Of a stretch of DNA of 29,164 nt, positions 22,531 to 29,164 are shown piece by piece. Below the pieces are notes generated by a model. It did no database searches and was not told where the DNA came from. It saw only the letters and a program-made list of their open reading frames with translations. Source of the stretch: IDS-8 sp964491485 (GTDB lineage: Bacteria > Pseudomonadota > Gammaproteobacteria > Steroidobacterales > Woeseiaceae). The stretch covers positions 1 to 29,164 of the forward strand of contig CAZBGV010000035.1 of assembly GCA_964491485.1 (NCBI GenBank), written 5' to 3'. Every line of letters starts with the position of its first letter. The first letter of the stretch is position 1. A program made the position numbers and the translations under genes.

Positions 22531-24216
22531 ATGGCAACCGCGCTCGAATTCCGCACCTGCCCGACGACCGGGCTGCGCGTCTACCGGAACGCCGAAACGC
22601 TCATCAAGGTCAACGCCGTCGCCGCGGTGGTATTCCTCGCCGTCGGCGGCCTCTTCGGCCTGCTGGTCGCGCTGACGCGCTGGCCGGCGGTGCACCTGCT
22701 GCCCGCCGACTGGTTCTACCTGGTGCTGACCGCGCACGGGCTCGACGTGCTGATCGTCTGGATCATCTTCTTCGAGATCGCGATCCTGTACTTCGCCTCG
22801 GCGGTGCTCCTCAACTCGCGGCTCGCGGCGCCGCGCTGGGCGTGGACCGGCTTCGCGCTCATGCTCGCGGGTGCGGTGATGCTCAACGTCGCCGTGCTGC
22901 AGGGCCAGTCGAGCGTGATGTTCACCTCCTATACGCCGATGATGGCCGCGCCGCATTTCTACCTCGGCTTCATCCTGTTTGCCGTCGGCGCGTTGATCGG
23001 CTGCTTCGTGTTCTTCGGCACCCTGGTGATCGCGCGGGAGGAACGGACCTACGAAGGCTCCGTGCCGCTCGTCACGTTCGGCGCGCTCACGGCCGCGATC
23101 ATCGCCGTGTTCACGATCGCGTCCGGCGCCATCATCCTCATCCCCACGCTGCTCTGGTCGCTGGGGCTCGTCAGCAACATCGATTCGCTGATGTACAAGG
23201 CGGTCTGGTGGGCGATGGGCCACTCCTCGCAGCAGATCAACGTGTCGGCGCACGTCGCGGTGTGGTACGCGATCGGCGCCATCGTGCTCGGCGCGCGCAC
23301 GCTGTCGGAGAAAGTGAGCCGCACGGCATTCCTGCTGTACATCCTGTTCCTCCAGCTCGCCTCCGCGCACCACCTGCTGGTCGAGCCGGGCATCAGCTCC
23401 GAGTGGAAGATCTTCAACACGAGCTATGCGATGTACCTCGCGGTCCTCGGCAGCATGATCCACGGCATGACGGTACCGGGGTCGATCGAGGCGGCGCAGC
23501 GCCGCAACGGTTTCACCCGCGGGATGTTCGAATGGCTGCGCAAGGCGCCCTGGGGCAACCCGGCGTTCTCGGGCATGTTCCTGTCGCTGGTCCTGTTCGG
23601 CTTCCTGGGCGGCATCTCGGGCGTGGTGCTCGGCACCGAGCAGCTCAACATCATCATGCACAACACGCTGTACGTGCCGGGCCACTTCCACGCCACGGTC
23701 GTGACGGGGACCACGCTCGCGTTCATGGCGATGACCTACCTCGTCATCCCGCTGATCTTCCGGCGCGAGCTCGTGCTCAAGAAGCTCGCGAAAGTCCAGC
23801 CGTACCTGTTCGCGATCGGCGCCGCCGGAATCTCGCTGTTCATGATGGGGGCGGGCACGCTTGGCGTGGCGCGCCGGCACTGGGACATCGGCTTTTCCGA
23901 CGCGGCGCTCAAGTTCGACTATCCGGAAGCCGCTTTCCTCATGATGGGGCTGAACGGCCTGTTCGCCGTCATCGCCGCGCTCGGCGGCATCTCGTACATC
24001 GTGATCACCGTCGGCTCGATCCTGTTCGGCCGGCGCGTGCCCGACGGGGAGGCGATCCTGCCGAAGCCGCCGGTCGCCGCGGTGGGGAGCTACGGGAGCG
24101 CGGCGGAGCCGAAGGTCCCCGGCACGATCATGCTGGTCGCCGTGTTCTTCACGGCCTTCGTGCTCTACTACTTCATCAACTGGAAGTACCTGTCGGAAAT
24201 CTGGCCGCTCAAGTGA
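22531..24216 (+). CDS. Heme-copper oxidoreductase subunit I, Tyr-to-Gln active site: probable eNOR-like nitric oxide reductase
   Basis: This 561-residue protein has about 13 membrane helices and resembles B-family (ba3-type) subunit I. All histidine ligands are present: His69 (TAHGLD) and His387 for the low-spin heme, His385 for the active-site heme (VPGHFHATV), and His231, His280 and His281 for CuB (MGHSSQQ, SAHHLLVEPG). In oxygen reductases of this type the first CuB His begins HPxxY, and the Tyr is cross-linked to it. Here the motif reads His231-Ser-Ser-Gln-Gln235, so the Tyr is replaced by Gln. Loss of this Tyr is a mark of nitric-oxide-reducing members of the superfamily. With the CuA subunit and the upstream FNR-type box, the best reading is a CuA-type NO reductase related to the described eNOR group; a divergent oxygen reductase is less likely. 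Confidence 0.87.
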   Translation: MATALEFRTCPTTGLRVYRNAETLIKVNAVAAVVFLAVGGLFGLLVALTRWPAVHLLPADWFYLVLTAHGLDVLIVWIIFFEIAILYFASAVLLNSRLAAPRWAWTGFALMLAGAVMLNVAVLQGQSSVMFTSYTPMMAAPHFYLGFILFAVGALIGCFVFFGTLVIAREERTYEGSVPLVTFGALTAAIIAVFTIASGAIILIPTLLWSLGLVSNIDSLMYKAVWWAMGHSSQQINVSAHVAVWYAIGAIVLGARTLSEKVSRTAFLLYILFLQLASAHHLLVEPGISSEWKIFNTSYAMYLAVLGSMIHGMTVPGSIEAAQRRNGFTRGMFEWLRKAPWGNPAFSGMFLSLVLFGFLGGISGVVLGTEQLNIIMHNTLYVPGHFHATVVTGTTLAFMAMTYLVIPLIFRRELVLKKLAKVQPYLFAIGAAGISLFMMGAGTLGVARRHWDIGFSDAALKFDYPEAAFLMMGLNGLFAVIAALGGISYIVITVGSILFGRRVPDGEAILPKPPVAAVGSYGSAAEPKVPGTIMLVAVFFTAFVLYYFINWKYLSEIWPLK

Positions 24217-24234
24217 GGAAGGCGGATCGATGCC

Positions 24235-25074
24235 ATGGCTGAAACGGCGAGACTGCTCTGCTCCGTCTTCAAGGCCCGCATCGGGCTCGCCATCATGCTG
24301 CTGCCCGGCCTCGTTGGTGCCGACTCCCCCGGTGCGCATGCGACGGCGGACGAAGCGTCGGCGCTGGAGCTGAGCCAGGCAGCGATCGGCCGCCGGCTCG
24401 GCAACCATCATTTCGTCGACCGGCACGGGCAGGGCCTGGACCTCGACAGGCTGCGCGGAAAGCCGCTGGTGGTAAGCCTCGTGTACACGAGTTGCGCGCA
24501 CACCTGTCCGGTGCTGACGAGCCACCTGGCGGACGTGGCCGAGATCGCGCGCGCGGCGCTCGGCGAAGACAGCTTCGCCATGCTGACGCTGGGTTTCGAC
24601 GCGGCGAACGACACACCGGCGCGCATGGCGAGCTTCGCGCGCGAGCGCGGCATCGACCGGCCCGGCTGGCACTTCGTGAGCGCCGATCCGGCGACAGTCG
24701 ACGCATTCGCCCGCGAGCTGGGCTTCGCCTTTGCGCCGTCCGCGGGAGGTTTCGAGCACCTGGCGCAGACCACGGTCGTGGACCGGGACGGCCGCGTGTA
24801 CGCCCAGGTGTACGGACAGGCGTTCGGAACGCCGTCGCTGGTCGAGCCGCTGAAGCAGCTCGTGCTCGGGATCCGGCCGGAGGCGGGCAGGCTCGGCCGC
24901 TGGCTGGACGGCGTCCGCCTCTTTTGCACGGTGTACGACCCGGCGAGCGGCCGCTACCGCTTCGACTGGTCGATCTTCATCGCGGCCGGGGCGGGCCTCG
25001 TCTCGCTCGGCGGCGTCGCCGTGTTCATCGTTCGTGCCCTGCGCCAGCGCGGCACGCCCGCGGCGAGGGCCTGA
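24235..25074 (+). CDS. SCO1/SenC-family copper chaperone with C-terminal membrane anchor
   Basis: This 279-residue protein carries a thioredoxin-fold SCO domain with the copper ligands Cys87-x3-Cys91 (YTSCAHTCPVL) and His175 (GGFEHLAQTT). SCO proteins deliver copper to the CuA site, which matches the neighbouring subunit II. Residues about 13-29 (FKARIGLAIMLLPGLVG) form a signal-peptide-like or anchoring helix, and a second helix lies at 245-267, so the domain would sit on the periplasmic side with a short cytoplasmic tail. The helix start is also reminiscent of the first segment of heme O synthases. The ATG at 24235 has GAGGAAGG upstream; the previous gene ends 18 bases before. Confidence 0.92.
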   Translation: MAETARLLCSVFKARIGLAIMLLPGLVGADSPGAHATADEASALELSQAAIGRRLGNHHFVDRHGQGLDLDRLRGKPLVVSLVYTSCAHTCPVLTSHLADVAEIARAALGEDSFAMLTLGFDAANDTPARMASFARERGIDRPGWHFVSADPATVDAFARELGFAFAPSAGGFEHLAQTTVVDRDGRVYAQVYGQAFGTPSLVEPLKQLVLGIRPEAGRLGRWLDGVRLFCTVYDPASGRYRFDWSIFIAAGAGLVSLGGVAVFIVRALRQRGTPAARA

Positions 25075-25087
25075 CGCCGCGGTTCCG

Positions 25088-26740
25088 ATGCCAGGCCTGC
25101 CCGCCACGCACGACCCGCCCGCCATTGCCCTGGCGCCCCCGCCGCCGGAGCCCGTCGGGATCCCCCGTCCGAAGGGCCTGCGGCGCCGGGGGCGCCAGGC
25201 GTTCGAACGGGTCGAGCACCAGCTGGATCGCGCCTTCGGGCCGCATTCGAACCCGCTGCACCAGCTTGGCGCGCTCGGCTGGTTCTTCTTCTGGATCGTG
25301 GTTGCGAGCGGCATCTACCTGTTCATCTTCTTCGATACCGGCATCACCGCCGCTTACGATTCGGTGGAGTACATCACGCACGTCCAGTGGTACGCCGCCG
25401 GAGTGATGCGCAGCTTTCACCGCTACGCCTCCGACGGTCTCGTCTTCGTGATGATGCTGCACCTCGTACGAGAGTTCTGCATGGAGCGCTACCGCGGGGC
25501 GCGCTTCTTCACCTGGGTCACGGGCGTGCCGCTGCTCTGGTTCGTGTTCGCGAGCGGCATCACGGGCTACTGGCTCGTGTGGGACAAGCTCGCGCAGTAC
25601 GTCGCGATTGCGACCAGCGAATGGCTGGACGCGTTGCCTTTCTTCGGGCAGGCGGTGGCCCGCAACTTCCTGCACCCGGACACGCTCAGCAACCGTTTCT
25701 TCACCCTCATGGTGTTCATCCACATCGCGGTGCCGCTGATCCTCCTGTTCCTCATGTGGGTGCACATCCAGCGCCACTCGCTGCCGCGCGTGAACCCGCC
25801 GGTGGGCCTTGCTGCCGGGATCCTCACGGCGTTGCTCGCCCTCGCGATGCTGCACCCGGCCGTGAGCCAGGGGCCGGCGGACCTGGCGACGGTGCCGGCG
25901 GTCGTGTCCTTGGACTGGTTCTACCTGCCGCTCTATCCGCTGCTCGACCGCATCGCCGGCGCGCTGCTCTGGGCCGTGCTCGCTGCGGCGACGCTGCTGC
26001 TCTGCGTCCTGCCCTGGCTGCCGCCGCGCAAGCGTCCGCCGGCGGCGGTCGTGAGCCTGGACAACTGCAACGGTTGCGGCCGCTGCGCCCAGGACTGCCC
26101 GTTCAGCGCGGTCGACATCCTGCCCCGCACCGACGGCCTGCCGTTCTCGCACCAGGCGGTCGTGAACGCCGACCTGTGCACGGCTTGCGGGATCTGCGTC
26201 GGCGCCTGCCCGACGGCCACGCCGTTCCGGCGCGCGAGCGATCTCGCGCCGGGCATCGACCTGCCGCACCGCTCCGCGCGCGAGCTGCGCGAGCGCGTGG
26301 CGGCAGCGGCGGCGCGCCTCGAAGGTCCGACGCGCATCGTCGTCTTCGGCTGCGACGCGGGCGCCGGGATCGAGCGCCTGCGGGGAGCCGACGTCGCCAC
26401 GTTGCGCCTGCCCTGCGTCGCGGCGCTGCCGCCGTCCTTCATCGACTACGTGCTGTCGCGGCGGCTTGCGGACGGTGTGCTGCTCACCGGTTGCCTCGCA
26501 GGCGACTGCTTCAACCGGCACGGCGTCCGCTGGACCGAGCTCCGCATCGCCGCCGAGCGGGACCCGCGCCTGCGCGCGCGCGTGCCGCGCGACCGCATTC
26601 ATCGTTACTGGGCGGGCATTGCGAGGCCGCGCGCGCTGGAACGCGAGCTCGCCGGTTTCCGAAAAAAACTGGCGGCACTCGCCGCGCCGCAGGTGCGTGC
26701 GGATGCGCGAGCGGCAGGGGACGACAGCAGGCATGAGTAA
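25088..26740 (+). CDS. Cytochrome b / 2x[4Fe-4S] ferredoxin / MvhD-like fusion protein
   Basis: This 550-residue protein joins three modules. Residues 60-230 are a diheme cytochrome b of the bc type, with bis-His pairs His111/His125 and His212/His226, each 14 residues apart; two more helices follow (about 238-258 and 288-310). Residues 322-380 hold two [4Fe-4S] motifs, Cys327-330-333-337 and Cys364-367-370-374. Residues 415-485 resemble the MvhD/FlpD iron-sulfur subunit, with FGCDAG (Cys422), LPC (443) and TGCLAGDC (469, 474). Six helices would place both ends in the cytoplasm. It could link a cytoplasmic donor or the quinone pool to the reductase. The last eight bases overlap the next gene. 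Confidence 0.88.
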   Translation: MPGLPATHDPPAIALAPPPPEPVGIPRPKGLRRRGRQAFERVEHQLDRAFGPHSNPLHQLGALGWFFFWIVVASGIYLFIFFDTGITAAYDSVEYITHVQWYAAGVMRSFHRYASDGLVFVMMLHLVREFCMERYRGARFFTWVTGVPLLWFVFASGITGYWLVWDKLAQYVAIATSEWLDALPFFGQAVARNFLHPDTLSNRFFTLMVFIHIAVPLILLFLMWVHIQRHSLPRVNPPVGLAAGILTALLALAMLHPAVSQGPADLATVPAVVSLDWFYLPLYPLLDRIAGALLWAVLAAATLLLCVLPWLPPRKRPPAAVVSLDNCNGCGRCAQDCPFSAVDILPRTDGLPFSHQAVVNADLCTACGICVGACPTATPFRRASDLAPGIDLPHRSARELRERVAAAAARLEGPTRIVVFGCDAGAGIERLRGADVATLRLPCVAALPPSFIDYVLSRRLADGVLLTGCLAGDCFNRHGVRWTELRIAAERDPRLRARVPRDRIHRYWAGIARPRALERELAGFRKKLAALAAPQVRADARAAGDDSRHE

Positions 26741-27236
26741 GGTGCTCTCCCTCGCCGGCCAGGCCGCCACGCTGGCTGCGTTCGCGATCCTCGTCGGCTG
26801 GTTCTCGGCGAGCCCGAGCTATACGCATGTCGACCCTGCGAACGCGGTCATCCGGCTGAGCTTCGATCACGCTGCCGCACGGGTCGCCGAATGCCGGCCG
26901 CTCACACCGGAGGAGATCGCAGAGCTCGCGCCGAACATGCGCCGGTCGCTCGACTGCCCGCGCGGGCGGGTGCCGCTGCGGGTCGAGCTCGAGCTCGACG
27001 GCACGCTGCTCTACCGCGCGGACGTGCCGCCGTCGGGACTCGCCGGGGACGGGCCTGCCACCGTCTACGAGCGCTTCATCGTGTCTCCCGGGCCGCACGA
27101 GATCACCGCGCGGCTGCGCGACAGCCGGCGTACGGAAGGATTCGATTACGAGAGCAGCGCGCGCGTCGAGCTCGCCGCGTCGCGCAATTTCGTGATCGAT
27201 TTTCGCGCCGAAACGGGCGGATTCATCTTCAAGTGA
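26733..27236 (+). CDS. Membrane-anchored periplasmic protein of the operon, function unknown
   Basis: This 167-residue protein has one N-terminal hydrophobic segment (about residues 5-25, LSLAGQAATLAAFAILVGWF), either an anchor or an uncleaved signal, and a beta-rich remainder with ANAVIRLSFDHAA, PLRVELELDGTLLYRADVPPSG and PGPHEITARLRDS. Two cysteines (AECRPL near 54 and LDCPRG near 75) could form a disulfide. I do not recognise the family. The start overlaps the cytochrome b fusion stop by eight bases, so it is translationally coupled and probably an assembly or accessory factor of the same complex. Confidence 0.7.
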   Translation: MSKVLSLAGQAATLAAFAILVGWFSASPSYTHVDPANAVIRLSFDHAAARVAECRPLTPEEIAELAPNMRRSLDCPRGRVPLRVELELDGTLLYRADVPPSGLAGDGPATVYERFIVSPGPHEITARLRDSRRTEGFDYESSARVELAASRNFVIDFRAETGGFIFK

Positions 27237-27246
27237 GGAGGGTGGC

Positions 27247-27546
27247 GTGCCACTGATCGACTGGAAGCCCGAGTTCGCGGTCGGCGTGCCCGACGTCGAT
27301 CACGAGCACCGCCTCATGATCGACATGATCAACGACGTCGCGGCGATGCTGGACGAAGGCGGGATCGGCCCCGGCGTCGGCGGTGTGCTGGGCGAGATCC
27401 ATGCCCGGATCACCGCCCATTTCGCCCCGACGCTCGCCGCCAGGCTCGAGGCATGGTTCGGCGTGCACTTCCGGACGGAGGACGCGCGGCTGCACCGCAT
27501 GCCGGCACTGCTGCGCAGCCGCGGTGCCTGGCGTGCGGATCGGTGA
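27247..27546 (+). CDS. Short hemerythrin-like protein, incomplete ligand set
   Basis: This 99-residue protein begins like a bacteriohemerythrin: WKPEFAVGVPDVDHEHRLMIDMIN with the helix-A His21 (and His19), and later an HFxxE motif at His74-Glu78 (GVHFRTEDARLH). The C-terminal His-x3-His and the last Asp/His ligands of complete hemerythrins (about 130 residues) are absent, because the frame ends after RSRGAWRADR. I checked the next forward frame and found no continuation with these ligands. It may be a degraded gene or a reduced form. The GTG at 27247 follows GAGGAGGG. Hemerythrins bind O2 or NO, which suits the end of an NO-reductase-like operon. Confidence 0.65.
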   Translation: MPLIDWKPEFAVGVPDVDHEHRLMIDMINDVAAMLDEGGIGPGVGGVLGEIHARITAHFAPTLAARLEAWFGVHFRTEDARLHRMPALLRSRGAWRADR

Positions 27547-27633
27547 GCCGGGCGTCCGGTACGCCGATCCCGTCGCCACGCCAGAAGCGCGGCGTTCACG
27601 GCGGCATCTCGTGACGTTCGCGGGGACGCCGCT

Positions 27634-28872
27634 TCAACGGACGCGCGCGCCCCGGCCGCGGCATCCCGGGCGCGGCGCATCCACCGGGCCGACCTCGTAC
27701 ACGAGATCGATCGACTGCCCGGATCCCGACTTCGTATGCAGCCGGAACCGGTCGGAGATGCCGTAGATGAGCTCGAGCCCGGTGAAATCGTCGAACAGGC
27801 CGTGCCGGTAACAAAGCAGCAGGTCGTTGCCGATGCGCTCGCCGGCGACGAGGGCGCGGTTTCCGTTTCCGGACCGGTCCATGCCGAGCTCGTCGAGGCC
27901 GATACCCGTCCGCAGCCGGCCGAGCGCCTGTGACGCGTGCTGCAGGCCGATGTTGCGCGCGAGCCGTTCCAGCGCGTTGTATTCGGTGCCGCCGTCGGGC
28001 GACGATCGGCCCGTCACGAGCTGTGTGAGTGCTTCGCTCTCGCTCATCGGCACGTCCGTGAATACTTCGCTGACCGGATGGTTCGCCGTACCGGCGATGT
28101 CGAGGCCGACCTGTCCTTCTTCCCCGTCGCGGGTCGCGCGGATGTCCAGCGAGGGATTTTCCGGCTGGCCCGTGAAAATCAGGCGGCCGCGTTCGATGTC
28201 GAACTCCTGCCACTGGACCCGGAACGTGCCGTGCTCGATTTCCGCGGTCCCTTCCACGAGCGGTCGGCCGCCTGCCGTGCGCGCGAGATCGAGAGTGCCG
28301 CCGAGCTGTGCCTCGAGGCCGAATCCCTCGAACCGGACGTCTCCGAGCTGTGCCCGGATGTCGAGTGCCAGCGGTGCACCTCGGCCTCGCCTCCGGGCAG
28401 AACCGGCGGCGCCGTCGTGCACGATCGTCTCGGGCGCCGGCCGCACGGCAGTCCGCGGCAGGGTGGAAGCGACGAGTGCCGCTTCGTCCACTGCCAGCAG
28501 GCCGGCGAGCCGCCATCCGGCGCGGTCGCCGGCCAGCTCGAGCTCCGGCGTGACGATCGCGCGCAACTCCGGGGTGTCGGAAAGCGCGATTCGCCTGCCG
28601 TCGAGCCGTGCGTCCAGCCGCCAGTCCGGCTGCAGCGGCCGCTCCATGGCTCCGCCGACCGTCACGCAACCCGCCGTGCAGAGCCGTCCCTCGAACGTCA
28701 GGTCATCCTGGTCCTGCACACGCGCCGCGAGATCCGCGCGCGTGATCTCGATGCCCAGCGGCGGCAGGTGCGCACGCAGCGACCGGATCGACAGCGTGCC
28801 GCCGACGGTCGGCGTCTCCGGCGTGCCGCGCGCGCCGAGGTCGATGTCAATCATGCCGTGGACGTCCCGCAC
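27634..28872 (-). CDS. tamB: TamB/YtfN-like translocation and assembly protein, C-terminal part
   Basis: This 412-residue fragment carries the C-terminal TamB (DUF490) domain of the envelope protein that, with TamA, acts in outer-membrane lipid transport or autotransporter assembly. Beta-strand repeats are visible, with GTAEIEHGTFRVQWQEFDIE, then RGRLIFTGQPENPSLDIRA, the SESEALTQLVTGRS loop, and the end GLFDDFTGLELIYGISDRFR and SIDLVYEV. The first start in frame is a GTG at 28872, but coding clearly continues upstream in this frame (LTDLALLETAWDGVRD) to about 28960, where it meets the fragment at 28908-29164 in another frame. So this is one gene broken by a frameshift, or a sequencing error. 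It is convergent with the oxidoreductase operon. Confidence 0.8.
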   Translation of the reverse strand: MRDVHGMIDIDLGARGTPETPTVGGTLSIRSLRAHLPPLGIEITRADLAARVQDQDDLTFEGRLCTAGCVTVGGAMERPLQPDWRLDARLDGRRIALSDTPELRAIVTPELELAGDRAGWRLAGLLAVDEAALVASTLPRTAVRPAPETIVHDGAAGSARRRGRGAPLALDIRAQLGDVRFEGFGLEAQLGGTLDLARTAGGRPLVEGTAEIEHGTFRVQWQEFDIERGRLIFTGQPENPSLDIRATRDGEEGQVGLDIAGTANHPVSEVFTDVPMSESEALTQLVTGRSSPDGGTEYNALERLARNIGLQHASQALGRLRTGIGLDELGMDRSGNGNRALVAGERIGNDLLLCYRHGLFDDFTGLELIYGISDRFRLHTKSGSGQSIDLVYEVGPVDAPRPGCRGRGARVR

Positions 28873-28907
28873 GCCGTCCCAGGCGGTTTCGAGCAGCGCG
28901 AGATCGG

Positions 28908-29164
28908 TCAGGCTCGCGACCAGGTGACCGGACAGTGCGCCGTGCGCGCCGGCGGCTCGACAGTCACCCTCGCGTCGATGCGATCGGCGCTGTTCGCGAA
29001 CCCGGCCCGGAGGCCGGCCTGCAACCGCTCCTCGGACAGCACGCCCCGCAGCTCGACATCGACGATCTGCACGCTTCGCGGAAGGCCCGGCGCGCCGCCG
29101 CCCGGATGCGCGGACGTGCGCAGGACGAGCGACGGCTGGTGCAGCGCCACCGAGCCGCGCAAGC
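28908..29164 (-). pseudogene. tamB: TamB-like protein, upstream fragment in a different frame (cut by window edge)
   Basis: This frame runs open from the window edge to a TGA at 28908. Its product, with SVQIVDVELRGVLSEERLQAG and ADRIDARVTVEP, has the repeating beta-strand character of TamB. After VTVEP the protein-like signal moves to the frame of the downstream fragment (AGAHGALSGHLVASLTDLALL), and the remaining residues of this frame (PARTAHCPVTWSRA) are not family-like. A net one-base loss around 28945-28970, in a GC-rich run, would explain the break. Confidence 0.6.

Noticed and set aside
22531..24216. Plain cytochrome c oxidase call for subunit I
   Set aside because: The cross-linked Tyr of oxygen reductases is replaced by Gln235, so an oxygen reductase is the less likely reading despite general similarity.
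22417..25314. Very long minus-strand open frame opposite the heme-copper operon
   Set aside because: It is antisense to three well-supported genes, has a charged low-complexity composition typical of GC-rich shadow frames, and shows no domain.
27383..27766. Forward frame overlapping the hemerythrin-like gene as a frameshifted continuation
   Set aside because: It contains no His-x3-His or Glu ligands and no hemerythrin-like helix.
1..29164. CRISPR arrays, tRNA or rRNA genes, transposases
   Set aside because: No repeat-spacer pattern, RNA gene signature or transposase motif was seen on either strand.

Overview
The window is 29 kb of GC-rich bacterial chromosome. The TonB-dependent receptor, TamB-type protein, FCD-type GntR regulators and codon use suggest a Proteobacterium, most likely an environmental Gammaproteobacterium; this is an inference, because no rRNA or other marker gene is present.

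Left end (1-6.5 kb): an AbiE-type toxin-antitoxin pair (toxin cut by the window edge) with a 23-bp inverted repeat at the antitoxin start; a coding remnant; an FmdE-like protein; hexameric glutamate dehydrogenase (gdhA); a convergent hairpin terminator; and a large TonB-dependent receptor.

Middle (6.5-20.8 kb): a catabolic island of several transcription units. It encodes two TauE/SafE permeases, an aspartate-dehydrogenase-like protein, two GntR/FCD regulators, a GlcG/HbpS-like protein, an aldehyde dehydrogenase, an SDR-fold protein without its catalytic Tyr and Lys, an FAD ferredoxin reductase fused to a Rieske domain, a separate Rieske ferredoxin, a heme-oxygenase-fold diiron oxidase, a cytoplasmic gamma-glutamyltransferase homologue and a large permease. 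A TerC-family membrane protein sits among them. The units are tied together by a recurring 15-bp palindrome, TGTATAC-T/A-GTATACA, at six promoters, often overlapping the -10 box, which suggests one GntR-controlled regulon. The diiron oxidase with its own reductase and Rieske carriers looks like an uncharacterised oxygenase system. The substrate is unknown; sulfite-type exporters and an amino-acid dehydrogenase-like protein hint at an amino or sulfonated compound.

Right end (21.4-27.5 kb): an operon for a heme-copper oxidoreductase with a small membrane subunit, a CuA subunit II, subunit I, an SCO copper chaperone, a cytochrome b/2x[4Fe-4S]/MvhD-like fusion, a membrane-anchored unknown protein and a short hemerythrin-like protein. 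Subunit I keeps all six histidine ligands but has Gln235 where oxygen reductases carry the His-Tyr cross-link tyrosine. An FNR/DNR-type box (TTGAC-N4-ATCAA) lies at an activating distance upstream. Together these point to a CuA-type nitric oxide reductase related to the B family (eNOR-like) rather than an oxygen reductase. The window closes with a TamB-type gene on the minus strand, split by a frameshift.
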